A stretch of 64,000 nt of DNA from Amphiura filiformis (taxonomy: Eukaryota; Echinodermata; Ophiuroidea; Amphilepidida; Amphiuridae): positions 12,709,701 through 12,773,700 of the forward strand of contig NC_092631.1 in NCBI RefSeq assembly GCF_039555335.1. Reading direction: 5' to 3'. The position numbers and the translations under genes are program-made. Under the pieces are notes generated by a model. That model had not been told where the DNA came from. It saw only the letters and a program-made list of their open reading frames with translations, and made no database searches. Positions 32,862 through 45,035 of this stretch are shown piece after piece; the stretch's first letter is position 1, and the number at the start of each line of letters is the position of its first letter.

Positions 32862-33186
32862 ATGGATGTACGATCAACGAGAAGTCAAAAAGCATTCAAC
32901 GTTTTTGATGAATTGCAAAAAAATCGTCAACTTTGTGATGTTACTTTGAAGGCAGATGGTCAAGAATTTCCAGCACACAGAAACATTCTTGCAGCATGCA
33001 GTCCTTACTTCCGAGCATTGTTCACAAATGGCATGAATGAGACAAAAGAAGCGACTGTTCAAATACCAGAAGTAGACCCACAACTTTTCAGCCTTTTGCT
33101 AGACTATGCTTACACACGTGAAGTCAAAGTAACGAGTGAAAATGTCGAGAAGATACTGCCACTGGCCGATCAGTTTAACGTGCCTG
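32862..33186 (+). CDS. KLHL10: KLHL10 exon 1: BTB domain
   Basis: Encodes MDVRSTRSQKAFNVFDELQK through DQFNVP, the full BTB fold used for dimerisation and CUL3 binding. Donor GTAAGG, phase 1. Confidence 0.9.
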
Positions 33187-36100
33187 GTAAGGATAAAATA
33201 ATATATATTTATAAGATAAGAAATTAGGCGATCCTGACTTTTAGACCACCCTCGCTATATAGGGCTCAAATATTACTATTTCATCAAGGTTTAATATTCT
33301 AACAAGCTTAAACTAAAAGTTTCATCTAAGGAGTCAAGCTTTAAACTATTAAGCAACAATATCCAACAAGCTAAAAACGATTTTTTTTTACCCGTTTTTT
33401 AACAAGCTAAAACCAATTTTTGAAAAGAAGCTTTAACATCAATTTTTTCATTGTAAAAACCATCTAAACAATCTTTAAAAATACAGTGACCTACCTAATA
33501 TTACTAATCTATGTTTTCGATGATATCCAAGAAGCTAAAATATTGTGAAAGAGGGCAAGGCTTTGAGTAATGAGGGAAATTACGGGGTAAAATACATCAC
33601 GTTTTTCGAGAAATTCGCCATCTTGAATAAATGCAGAATTGCGTCATGCAGTAAAACGATGTCAAACGCGCTTGAAAATGCACTCCTTAGTAAGACCGCA
33701 ACTGGAATATGGAAGCGAAGCTTGGAACCCATACAACAACTCAGATGTTCAGCGCCTCGAAAGTATCCAGCGCCAGGCTGCACGCTTTGTCTTCCAAGAT
33801 TTCCGTAGGACCTCCTCTGTCTCAGAAATGATCCAGAAGCTTGGTTGGGACAGCCTTCAAGTCAGACGTCTATACTACCAATCCGTTATGTTCTTTAAAA
33901 TCCAATATCAACTTGTCAACATCAGCCTGCCTCCATGTTACCAGTGCATCACATCCTCCATCCGGCATAACCATCCCCTGTGTTATCGTCAGCCCAGTGC
34001 AACTATAGATGTCTACAACTATTCATTCTTTCCAAGGACAATTCGTGTGTGGAACAATCTCCCCGAATCAGCTGTGTGTGCGCCCTCCATCTGTGCTTTC
34101 AAGCCCATAGCACTGAGTTCAATCAGTGCTATGTCGCCACCGGCCAGCCTGAAGACACTTTAAACCAGCCAGCATACTTTTTACTCGCACCTTCTGATGT
34201 ACAGCACCAAATTTATGTTTTAGCACCGCACCGACTGTGAGGTCCAAACAACCCACTTCCAGTTTAGCTCAACGAGCTGTTATAGGAAGCCACCCACTGA
34301 AGGCTGAAGCATGATACGCGAGCGTAAATTACCGTCAAATGAGCGTACATCAAGCGCTTGTGCTACGCGAAAACTTCGGAGCTGGCATCACCGGTTTTGT
34401 AACCAGCTCTTTTACGTCAAAAATAGCTATAAAAACGTGAATTTTGGAACAAAATAAAGCTTGTTTGATGGAATAAAAGGTATGTTTGTATAGTTGAAAA
34501 CATGTTTAACCTTGTTTCGAAAGTTTAATATGATAAATTTGCAATTTGTACCTTATATAGCTCGGATGGTCTAAAAGTCAGGATCGCCAGAAATGAAATT
34601 ATTTCGTTCTGTGGAATAGTTAATCAGTTCACGAACAAAGTTCAGATTTATTGAACAGCTGTCATGCTATAGATAATGGGGAGGGGGGGTTCTACTTTTT
34701 AAACATGGAAAAGTAAAGTTAAGACATCTTTTCGGGGAAAACAACTTTTATATCACTTTTCCGCTGAAATTTGTTATTTTTTTGTCGGAAAAGCAAGCCT
34801 CATAAATTAAGCTCATAGCCTACTTCCGCCACAACGAACTTATTCGAATAAATTTGAAAAACATGAAATGCCAAAAATTTCATCCAAAAATTGCTCCATT
34901 TTCTAGGAAATTCAACATTTTGGATTGTACAGAATTAGTATGAAGCGCGTGTCGTCGCTGTCACGCAGATGATAGCGGCCAAACGCACTGTAAAACGCAA
35001 GCGTATTACGCGAAAGATACCGAGTCTTTAGATGGTCGGGTCAGCTCCTCTCCTTTTTCTCGTAGGCCTACTATTAGCCATTATTTCTTCTTCTTTTTTC
35101 TTGTCAGAGCAGGCCTCTCTATTTGTGTGGTAAGCCTATAAATTAAATTTCAATTTTAATTTCATGTGAATTTTTATTAGCTTCCATTCAGGCTATTTTG
35201 AAGAAGGGAAAAAAAAGAAACCAGCTGCACATGTGTCATACATTTTTGAAACTTGTCCTGTTGAGAATAAATAAGAAAAATATTCACTTATTGAATAATA
35301 TCATTTACACGCGTTTTGGTTTACAGGTTTGGTTGACATGTGTTGTCAGTTTCTCACGGAACACCTAACATCAGATAATTCCATCGGTATCTGGAGATTT
35401 GCCCGATCCTACTTTTGTTTCCGTCTTCAAGAAAGTGCCTTCCGATTTGTTCTGATTCACTTCGAGAGTATAACGTCGGGCAATGGTAGGTCAGGCATTT
35501 GGGACCTAATTGCATTTCATTTCACTTTGCAAGGTCCCAATGTGTTATAAAAGACGAGAGTATTTTGCTACTAATTAACATGTTATTATCTGATGGTCAC
35601 ACTTTGAGCTAGAGAGTGCAAAATTGAAACGATTCTTTGGTAGTAATATTAGTATAATTCGTGGTTGTTGGAAAATGGAATCAAATACTTAAATCTTAAT
35701 GAAATAGTGGTCAGACAAAACAGCAAAAATAATCAAAAAAAACAAAAACGCCTTTTACCACACGGTTATAGGCTACATAAGCAGCACGTTTACATATTTC
35801 ATAAGACCTATAATAGGCTACGCTATAATATTACTATTGCTGTAGGTGTTATAGAAAATTGAACAAATTTTGATTATAGGATAATTATATACCTCGCACG
35901 TTTGTATAAATGTTTTGAAGAACATAATTGTTATTTTGATGTATACTTCTTACGAAACTTTGATTTTAATATCAAGCTATCTACTGAAGATAGCAATACT
36001 GAAAATATCACCATTGTGTTATTTTGGGCATGCATAACGCAAACATGACGGAGTTTGGACACTCAATAATCTTTTTGGTTGTAACCTTGTATCTAAAATG

Positions 36101-39100
36101 ATTATCCCTCAATTTACTCTGTATTTTATAAATCCAAATGCTGATAACAATTTTTTATTTATTATTGTCTTCAAACTATGTTATCCCTACACCTTAAAAG
36201 GGCGTGAAAAAAATACAAGAATTTACAAAAATTCAAATTCTTTAGTGATCGACGTATGTAAGTTCACAAAAGTTAATCACTATAACAAAAGTCTATTTTT
36301 TGTTTGTTTTTACAATGCCTTTGTTTTTTGGCAAATTCGTCAGTCAAACCGGAGTGACATCTCATACGTTATTCATTATACTCATTTGTATTTACTGATG
36401 ATATTATTATTAACTAGATTTCGCGGTTCTCGGGGTCGGGCGGTTCTCGTGATAGGCCTATTTCCGGGGTCCTCCAGAATATGTGTTGAAAGTAGGCCTA
36501 TTGGGCCCAGACCAGTACGTCAGGGGTTGCGGAGGTTCGGCGCACTCCCTAAATCGGGGAAAAGTCCACTTTTATGGCTAGATACTTTACAATGTAGCCC
36601 ACATTGTAGGCCAACCTAAGTCTAAGAAGACCAAATTAACATGTCCCATAAAGCCATTTTTGGAGTTTTAGGTCCACTTTTTTTGCACAGAAAGATATTT
36701 TCGGCTACGGGCCTGATCGAATATATAATGTCGCCGTCTTCCAATTTCAGATCTGGATGAGTTCTTATCTCTTACCATTGATGAGTTGATAGAGATAATC
36801 AGCGAGGATGGTCTCAACGTCAAGATGGAAGAATTTGTATTTGAGGCCGTCACCAGATGGATCAAGCACAAGGAAAAAGACCGAAAACAGTACATCTATC
36901 GGATCCTACTGAGCATTCGTCTTGGAATGACCAACACAGACTTCTTCATGAACAACATCAAGAGTCACGAGTATGTCAAAGACAACGAAGAATGCAGATC
37001 ACTTATTGTGCAGACGCTGAACTACACGTATAACTTTGAAGCGGTCGATTCTCTTTGCGGGCCTAGTCAAGTCGTGTCGCGTCCACGAGAACCTTATCGT
37101 CTCCTCTTTGCTGTGGGAGGGTGGAGCGGGGGCAGTCCGACGAGTGCACTCGAGTGCTACGACACGCGGGCAGATAGATGGACGATAATTGATACGGAAA
37201 ATAACAGACCTAGAGCCTACATGGGAGTTGCTGTTCTAAATGGTAGATTATATTGCATTGGAGGTTTTGATAGTAATCAGTACTTCAACAGCGTGAGAAG
37301 TTTCGATCCGCAGACGAAGAGATGGGATGACGTGGCGCCGATGCATTCTCGACGATGTTACGTAAGCGTAGCGGTACTTGGAGGGTGCATTTACGCAATG
37401 GGTGGCTTTGATGGTCATACTCGATTGCGCACAGTTGAGAGGTAAGCATAGACCTTTTCCCCTATATTCCACCATCGTTCTTACGCCGCGGTAAAATTCC
37501 CGAGTTCAAATTTCGAACTTCAATTGCCATGTCAACTCTTTTTTTTTCCTGCTTGAAATGATCTTGCCGGCGCCGTCCTTCCCTGCCTGTCCAGTCCGGC
37601 TTTGTCCCGTTGTTTTGTCTTGTCTTTTGTTCTGTTTTATATAAATAACATTTCGTTTAGAAAGCTTTATTTTTATATTGAATATTTGTTATTCTTTTAT
37701 TGTTGTTGTTATGTTGTGAAGGGTCCGTGGATCACCAACCTTCTGGTGAGTTTTCTCTTCCACACCTATCACATATTCTGTAATTTGCTCTTTATACATT
37801 ATTCATATTTTGCTGAAATCAATATTTGGTCTCAAATCGACATTTCTCCCCCAATTCTTGTTTCTATCCATCAGGTATGACCCTCATGAAAACCAATGGA
37901 CAATGATTCGGCAGATGAATCATCACCGTAGTGACGCTTCGGCTTGCAATAACAACGGGCGTCTGGTTATTGTCGGTGGCTTCAACGGTAACGAATGTCT
38001 CAGCACCTGCGAGATGTATGATCCGGAGATGGGAGAGTGGAGAGATCTGCCACGTATGAACAGGTGCGATGTACATCACTTTCAATGTATCGTTTTAGCT
38101 AGATTCGTATTTGTGACAAGCAGACACAAAAAAGTAAATCATCCACATAATGCTGGTTTCATACTATCATGCCGCATGCCGCTGAGCGGCGTGACGCCCA
38201 ACAGAATCAAGGCTTGTCATTGGCTGATACGTCATGTTACTTGTCGCAGCGGCAAGCGGCAGGAAAGTCTGACAGGGGCATAATGTGCCTTGCAAATGAC
38301 AAACCCCAAGTTATCTTTTCGAATTTAAGCCTAAACAATATTTTAACTTTGTGTGAGACAAAATTTTGTACTACTTCACCATTTTTACTTCTGTGCAGCC
38401 GTCGTAGTGGTGTTGGATGTGTGGGATTCCGTGATTCCGTCTACGCAGTCGGTGGCTTCAACGGTCTTACCCGACTCAACACTATGGAGCGATGGGCATC
38501 AAGTAGCTTGTCTTGGACCCCGTGTCCAAGCATGTACATTCATCGCAGCAACTTTGGCGTGGCTGTACTGGACGACATGATATTTGTCATAGGGGGGTTC
38601 AATGGTATCACGACCATCTACAACGTGGAGTGTTATGATCCTGATAATGAAGAATGGTATGTTGAATAGACTCACTCCGTCGGGAGTAAAGAGCACAATT
38701 TATCAGATTGTTTGGAGCACAAAAAGGTTAACTTCTTAGGTAAAAAGGCAATAAACTAAATAGTCTTAGCAGTTAATTTTTTGTGTTCCAATCATGCAGG
38801 TTTACTTTCTTTGACATCATTGTGCCTTTCATTCAGCGCATCTCCAAAAGCATCTCGAAAGCACAGTACTCATCAGTAGGCCCTATCTGCTTTCATATTC
38901 TGCATTCTACTTGGGGAGCTGCATGATTCAAAATACATGTCTCAATTGCCTGCTAAAGGATTTGTATTTGGGAGGGCAACCCATAGAAGCTTTAATACAT
39001 AGATTGGAACGTTCCGTGCCTATACTTTCTGTGTGTGCTTGAATTCAGCTGACGCCGGTACAGCGTTCGGACCTGGCGCCTCACTTCCTTTTATGTACGC

Positions 39101-42100
39101 TCGCTTTTTGCACTATTTTTGAGTTCGTTAACACACCCCTGACTTATCGTCGAATCTCGGCAAAATGCCTACGTTCTGCGGGATGGGGGCAAACTGATGG
39201 AAAGTATTCATTAAGCTCACATTCAGAATGTGTAATGTTGACGAGCTTATAGATTTAATAATCATAAATCGTTTTTATATTTAAAAATACATCGTCTGTT
39301 TTATTTGCGAAAAGGTACGATGCCGCCGACATGAATGTCTATCGCAGTGCTCTGAGCATTGGGGTCATGGCGGGAGTGCCCAATATCTCCGATTTCTGCT
39401 GGCCCCGTGATCGCGGTCTGCCGCCTCCAATGACACAACAACAATCCGCGAATCCAAACAACTTGGAACAGGCCATGCAAGCATTGCGGCAGACGGATGA
39501 GGCACGGGAGAGACACGCTAGGAGAGCAGCGGAAGTGGCCGCACAGCAGCGGCGCGATGCTCAAGTACAGCAAGCAGCTCCAGAAGAACAGCAGCGTCAG
39601 GAACAGGTACGTATTATGTGTAAACACAGATGACGCATGACGTATGCATTATGAAACTGTAGACATGTGAGATAGAAAGCTTCGGAATCCTCTTCGCTCG
39701 ACTGGAGTTCTAAGTATACAGATCCATGCAGTGTTTACAAACGTCTGGAGCCATCCCCAGATTTGTGGTGCCTTGAGCACTACATGCTTCTATTTTCGCA
39801 CACCCATACAACCCCACTTCCTCTGCAAACACACCCCCACCCACACACATCCCCCCGTTCTAGTCAAGATGCACAGTTGGCACTATAGACGTGATAAACC
39901 GCTGCACTGGCGGATATGAACTCTCAACAAAAGGGTAATGTTTTGCTCAGCAAAAGGGTTGTTCATTATGTGGGTTAAGTTTTACTCAAATGTTCTGAAA
40001 GCGTATCTCGCCATGAATGATTCTTTCTTAATCACACTGTAGGAAGGTCTCGATCACCATTATGTTTGCACCAGATTCATGTCCCAATCAATGTACCATG
40101 TTTACATGCCACTCCCTTCTCACACCAAGCCAGGTAGATGTGCTGCATGTTACTAGTTGGAACACTTTTTGTGATAAAAACTCAAATAGTGGTGATGCAA
40201 TTGCAAATTGCATTTTTGCAAAGCAAATCATACACCGAGTTACGCTGCATATCATATTCACCTCATTTTTTTTTAAATCTTAGCGATTGTCCAAAATGAG
40301 CAAAAACAGACTGAAATACATTATCCAGGGTCCAAAATATACTGTACGGTTACTGACCGTCGTTTTATCTTTTCGGTTTCGGTTTCGGTTTCAGTTTGCG
40401 GTTTCGGATCTCATTGTTATTTTGAAGTGTTAGCATGAACAATCCTTTTATTCTAGTCTTTTGTTGACTACAGAAAAGTTGAACGAAGATAAATTCTGTT
40501 TTCGGTTTCGGGATTTATGTTAATTTTTGACATGCAAATGTGAGATGAGAGGGTTGGTGCTTATCTAGACAAAAGAAGTGTCTAAATTTTACGGTCGTAA
40601 ATTCGCGATAAATTGTACGGCTTCAATTGACTTGCGTTGGGTGTATAGGTACTTCCGCCTAGGCGGGAGTGGCTCGTGAAAATAGCCCAGCGTAGAAATA
40701 TACATTAATCACTAGTAATCAGTGTTGCCAAGAATCACGTATAATTGTTCGTGCAATCGCGCACAAATCGGTCATATAATTATGTAGAGATGAAACGAGG
40801 AATTATTTGTGTCCCAAATACACCTTAGTACGTTGAAGTGAAACTAATTGGATTTCTTGCATTGGAATTGGTAATCTGATAATTGCTTCAGGTAAAATTG
40901 CCAGACTCAAATCTATTTTAAATGTATATTATTTGTTATTCATTGACCAGCGAAAGGGGCGCTAGGCCACTAAAACACCGGTCTTCCACACACTGTGGGT
41001 GTTCCATAATCTTGTCTTATCCAGCCTTTATTAACAACAGGCATCCACCTCTATTGAATTAAGCTGATTGGTACTTCAAACAATGAATTCAAGGAACAGA
41101 TCAACTCACATAATCCCTTGCGTTTTCGTTTCTGATCAATAGAGCTCCCGAAACAGAAAAGATAAAACGACAGTAAGCTATCGAGTGTCTGTTTGCGGCG
41201 ACCGCGTGTTGTATTGGTTTTCGCGCGTATTTACGCATTAATTGTGCCAAATTAAAATGAAAATTTGTCAATCAAAATTGGACATGTTGAGTAAAGAAAC
41301 CGTGTAGAATAAAATCGGGAATATCAAAATTAATAAGAAGAATGCGTGGGTGCCATGGGTTGGCGATATAATTTAAGAGCCAGTCTCTCTTGTACAGATT
41401 TGCAATACAAAAAAAAAAAATAGAATTTTCTCTTTAAAATAATTTTGGGATCTTGATGTCGCAGCCCATTATGATGCTTTGAAGTTTGCACGAGGACGCT
41501 TGTCATCAAATCATTGGATCCCAATTTTGGTAATGTAACCATTTGGTGCTTCAAAAAAAATAATGATGGCGCACGATGTTACGCACCTCCAAAGTCAGGC
41601 GGCATAGGACGCGCGACCGTGACGTACGAGGCTGGCGAAGATACAGGGCTGACAGCCCCATTCAAAATACACGGTTAGCAATTACAAATGGAAAATTAAC
41701 ATATTTGCAGTGGGGTACTTTGCAGAACCCCGACGGTTTTGACACCACATAACAAATTTAGAATTGTTTGTGAAGATTTCATGATTATGTGTTAATCCAA
41801 TGGCGACGTCAAAAATAGCGATATCGCATCCACCATCATCTGTCCAAAGTTTACTATTTTGCAAGTAAGGCTCAGAGAGGCTGAAATTTTTTTTGAACTT
41901 TTTAAAGCTGTACGAGGGCGCTGTGCACGCTCATATTCATAGACATACCACCTAGACCTGTAACTGCCCATCCCTAACCATGGCAGTAGGTGAAGCCACG
42001 TATCCAAGGTGATTTTGGTCGGGTGGTCGGACGCGGAGAAATAAGCGTTCATGTCTGGAACGAAAAACGCGATCGTTTGCGTGATTGCTGCGCCGTTATC

Positions 42101-43290
42101 GCCCGCGTCAAACGCAACATGTTCTGCAGACGCGAACATGTCTGCTTGTTTGCGTCCGGGTTGCGTCCTTGTCAAAATCGTTGCTAAGCAGTGTTGACTT
42201 CACTACGCAAACCAAAGTTATAGGTCTAGGTTCTTGTTTGTCTGGGCTCATATTCATAGACATACCACCTAGACCTGTAACTGCCCATCCCTAACCGTGG
42301 CAGTAGGTGAAGCCACGTATCCAAGGTGATTTTGGTCGGGTGGTCGGACGCGGAGAAATAAGCGTTCATGTCTGGAACGAAAAACGCGATCGTTTGCGTG
42401 ATTGCTGCGCCGTTATCGCCCGCGTCAAATGCAACGTGTTCTGTAGACGCGAACATGTCTGCTTGTTTGCGTCCGGGTTGCGTCCTTGTCAAAATCGTTG
42501 CTAAGCAGTGTTGACTTCACTACGCAAACCAAAGTTATAGGTCTAGGTTCTTGTTTGTCTGGGCTCATATTGTACATGTGCGTTGTTGGTGTTAATATGT
42601 ACAAAAATTATTTTTTAGAGAAAATTCTATTTTTTTTTTGTATCACAACCCTATTTATGTACATAATAAGGGAGACTGGCTCTTAACAATCCTCGAAACA
42701 TAATTTAAATTCATAGCCGTTATAAATCTATATTTTATGTTTGAAATCACATTCACATATTTATTTATAGCAGTTGATGGGGAAGAAGTACTAGAGCCAG
42801 AGGGGGACATGTAAAAAAGGGCCGAGGTTAAGAGAGGGATGTGAGCTACAGCAGGAACATAGTATATCATGAGATGCGGGGAGACGGGAGACAAGGAACA
42901 AGAAACTGATTAAAATGAATTAAATGAAACAACTGATCAATCGTTAATAGATTTGGCAATTGGTAAAATTATTGTTCTTAATAAAAACTCGGGAGGATTT
43001 TGCAAATTGCATTCATTTACGAACCGCGAAAGCCGGTAACCGCTAGTACTTACTATTGTCATTTATTTGAATCGAAGGCTGCCGAAGAAGCTGCTGCAGA
43101 TATAGAGGAGGAGGAATCCGATGCCGAACTAGATCCCGAACTAGATGAAGCAGGCGAGGACGAAGGTGTTGAAGACGACGAAGACGACGACGAAGAGGAG
43201 GTTCAGATTCCAGAAAGGCCTCCGAATCCGCGTCGACCACCCATGCGATCTAATTCTTTGCGACCAGGAACACGAGATCAAGAAAGTTAG
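32862..43290 (+). CDS. KLHL10: Kelch-like protein 10 (BTB-BACK-kelch, CUL3 adaptor)
   Basis: Seven exons join in frame: 32862-33186, 35327-35485, 36751-37441, 37874+1-38063, 38399-38656, 39315-39606, 43078-43290, giving about 708 residues. Order: BTB (LCDVTLKADGQEFPAHRNIL, CSPYFRALFTNGM), BACK, then six kelch repeats, each with a GG doublet (VGGWSGG, IGGFDSN, MGGFDGH, VGGFNGN, VGGFNGL, IGGFNGI). Wording such as LFAVGGWSGGSPTSALECYD and MHSRRCYVSVAVLG is characteristic of KLHL10. In vertebrates KLHL10 recruits CUL3 ubiquitin ligase in male germ cells. The start was placed at the ATG just before RSTRSQKAFNVFDEL; upstream in-frame sequence is open but not BTB-like. The C-terminus is unusually long: a Gln/Arg/Ala-rich helical region, then an acidic tract and a Pro/Arg end. 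Confidence 0.92.
33227..34588. mobile_element. TIR element with 8-bp target duplication (hAT-like), KLHL10 intron 1
   Basis: Termini GGCGATCCTGACTTTTAGAC and the complement are followed by matching ...CTATATA.GG. Flanks AGAAATTA (33219-33226) and AGAAATGA (34589-34596) match at 7 of 8 positions, suggesting an 8-bp duplication as in hAT-type transposons. No transposase. A retrotransposon fragment is nested inside. Confidence 0.7.
33600..34163 (+). pseudogene. Non-LTR retrotransposon RT C-terminal fragment
   Basis: One frame encodes LRHAVKRCQTRLKMHSLVRP, QLEYGSEAWNPY, RLESIQRQAARFVFQDFRR, TSSVSEMIQKLGWDSLQVRR and FFPRTIRVWNNLPESAV, typical of the end of a CR1/jockey-group ORF2. Truncated at its 5' end and nested in the hAT-like element. 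Not part of KLHL10. Confidence 0.8.
35327..35485 (+). CDS. KLHL10: KLHL10 exon 2: BACK domain start
   Basis: Encodes GLVDMCCQFLTEHLTSDNSI, then GIWRFARSYFCFRLQESAFR and FVLIHFESITSGN: the 3-box/BACK helices that link BTB to kelch. Acceptor TTTACAG, donor GTAGGT, phase 1-1. Confidence 0.88.
36751..37441 (+). CDS. KLHL10: KLHL10 exon 3: BACK end and kelch 1-3
   Basis: Starts DLDEFLSLTIDELIEIISED, continues with VFEAVTRWIKH and FFMNNIKSHEYVKDNEEC, then kelch blades 1 and 2 and the start of 3. Acceptor TTTCAG, donor GTAAGC, ends phase 2. Confidence 0.93.
37875..38063 (+). CDS. KLHL10: KLHL10 exon 4: kelch 3/4
   Basis: Encodes YDPHENQWTMIRQMNHHRSD, then RLVIVGGFNGNECLSTCEMY and DPEMGEWRDLPRMN. 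Acceptor ATCAG, donor GTGCGA, phase 2-2. Confidence 0.92.
38399..38656 (+). CDS. KLHL10: KLHL10 exon 5: kelch 5/6
   Basis: Encodes SRRSGVGCVGFRDSVYAVGG through MIFVIGGFNGITTIYNVECY and DPDNEE. The split Trp codon completes the blade with exon 6. Acceptor GTGCAG, donor GTATGT. Confidence 0.92.
39315..39606 (+). CDS. KLHL10: KLHL10 exon 6: last blade and Gln/Arg-rich extension
   Basis: Begins (W)YDAADMNVYRSALSIGVMAG, equivalent to the last conserved residues of vertebrate KLHL10. It then runs into a predicted helix (EQAMQALRQTDEARERHARR, AAEVAAQQRRDAQVQ) not expected in the vertebrate protein. Donor GTACGT, phase 0. Confidence 0.82.
41373..42686. mobile_element. TTAA-flanked TIR element carrying a 317-bp tandem repeat
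   Basis: TTAA at 41373 then GAGCCAGTCTCTCTTGTAC. The right end is the near complement (GGGAGACTGGCTC then TTAA, 42683-42686), with a conserved AATAGAATTTTCTCT segment inside each arm. No transposase; short frames are on repeat sequence. Confidence 0.75.
41929..42562. repeat. 317-bp tandem duplication
   Basis: Two copies (41929-42245, 42246-42562) differ at only a few positions, and a third copy has just begun (GCTCATATT at 42563). Within the TIR element above. Confidence 0.9.
43078..43290 (+). CDS. KLHL10: KLHL10 exon 7: acidic C-terminal tail
   Basis: Encodes AAEEAAADIEEEESDAELDP, more Asp/Glu (EDDEDDDEEEVQ), then IPERPPNPRRPPMRSNSLRP and a stop at 43290. The frame and Ala/Glu-rich character continue exon 6. 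The acceptor AATCGAAG has a weak pyrimidine tract, so the exact boundary is less certain. Confidence 0.65.
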   Translation, partial: AAEEAAADIEEEESDAELDPELDEAGEDEGVEDDEDDDEEEVQIPERPPNPRRPPMRSNSLRPGTRDQES

Positions 43291-43626
43291 GAATAGAGCG
43301 TGGTATTGACTATGCAGTAGCATTAGCAGGTTTACTGATAATCATGAATACTTTAATTGCTGGATCGGACAGGGCATATTTTGGGTCTTTAAATGTAGTG
43401 GACAAAAATGGAATATTTGTGGTGCAAATATAGGCCTACTACCGGTATTTGATTTAAATCTTATTCAAGAAATAGGTAACATTTATATTTTTGACAGAAA
43501 GACATTGTAAAAGATGATATACACGTAGTTATATAGCATATAATGAACAGCTAAGTAATATATCACAGAACGAAATGCACTAGCCAAATATTTTAGCTAT
43601 GTAAGACATAAACTAGTATTATTAGT

Positions 43627-43632
43627 AATAAA
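43627..43632 (+). terminator. Candidate polyadenylation signal for KLHL10
   Basis: AATAAA, 337 nt after the stop. Not unique in AT-rich sequence. Confidence 0.3.
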
Positions 43633-43969
43633 TATGTGAAAGAATGAAAGCAATAAGAGCGTATGTAAGGTGTGTGAGCTTTATAGAATGCATGAAGTTA
43701 TGAATGACGTGTGAAAGAATGTTGTGTGTACAAAGATGAGTAACATGCGTGTGTGAGATAGATATTTTAATATTAAAACATTATTGAATCTTTGCCTGAC
43801 GGATGATAAACCTCTGCTTGATCCAAGCAGACACCCTCCATGCGTGGTTTAATGTAGAAGACGATTTTACCATTCCCAGGTGCGTCTTGTACTGAACTTC
43901 GCAGTCCGAAGTAAGTATGCATATACCTGTTTGAATGAATGGGGGTTGGGTGGGGTGTGGCGCGTGGGG

Positions 43970-44150
43970 TGATTGCGTGAGTGAGTGATTGCGTGAGTGA
44001 GTGATTGCGTGAGTGAGTGATTGCGTGAGTGAGGGATTGTGTGAGTGATTGCGTGAGTGAGTGAGTGAGTGAGTGAGTGAGTGAGTGAGTGAGTGAGTGA
44101 GTGAGTGAGTGAGTGAGTGAGTGAGTGAGTGAGTGAGTGAGTTGGCGAGC
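43970..44150. repeat. (TGAG)n with interspersed GATTGCG units
   Basis: Blocks of GAGTGAGTGATTGCGT are followed by about 25 uninterrupted GTGA tetramers. The long minus-strand frame (THSL repeats) is an artefact of the repeat. Confidence 0.95.
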
Positions 44151-44859
44151 GAAAAAGTGATTGGTTTATGATTGGATGAATGAGCTGTGACAATGAAATG
44201 ATTGAATGAATGAATGGATGAAGATAATTGCAGAGTGTTGGCATTTTAAAAGCCTTGTTTGAGTGAAAGAATTCAATTTAAATGGATTGACCCGTAGAGT
44301 AGGCCTACGTGCATTAATTAACTGACAAAAACAAAATACAAAAAGTTTTTTTACAATATTAAGACATCACATAGCAGGAATTATGGTACACTCGACATTT
44401 AATGATCATGCCCGGATAGCGTATTCTGGGCTCTTAAATGGTGCAATATATTTCCTGATATTTTGGTGGTTTTATCGATGTGAATTCTTTTTATACCGAT
44501 AATGTATATTTTCTCAGTATCAGTACTATGAACATTTTACAAAATAAAATTTAAAAGACAACTGACATAAAAACAAAAAACTGTTTAAATACAAAATTAA
44601 TGTTGTGATTGCGTCATTATTTTTAGAAGTTTGCGCACTGCATTAAAAGCACAAATATATTTGGTTAAATCAAGTTGCATCAGCATCAGTAGGCATATCT
44701 CTTTCTTTTTAATATATTGTGTTTTATTTTTGTTCAAAAAATCATAAACCAATCTGGAGTTTCATGTGCTTTTGAAACTGTAGGTGTATGCCTATTATAT
44801 ATAGATGAGTTGACCTATGACATCACATTTCAGGACGCCTCCTGCATGTTGTTTTAAGA

Positions 44860-45035
44860 TACGAAACGAAACGAGAAGGGAAAGGAGAGGGGAGGAGATG
44901 AGAGGAGAGGTGAGGAGAGGAGAGGAGAGGAGAGGAGAGGAGGGAGGAGGAGGAGAGGAGAGGAGAGGAGAGGAGAGGAGAGGAGAGGAGAGGAGAGGAG
45001 AGGAGAGGAGAGGAGATGAGAGGAGATGAGATGAC
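44860..45035. repeat. (GGAGA)n purine-strand pentanucleotide repeat
   Basis: About 150 bp of GAGAGGAGAGG on the plus strand with almost no pyrimidines, so it has potential for triplex structure. Frames on both strands are repeat artefacts. Confidence 0.95.

Larger units (their letters stand above)
39607..43077. other. KLHL10 intron 6
   Basis: 3.5 kb. Contains a TTTCGG-repeat stretch near 40370-40400 and the TTAA-flanked element at 41373-42686. No further exon recognised. Confidence 0.5.
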
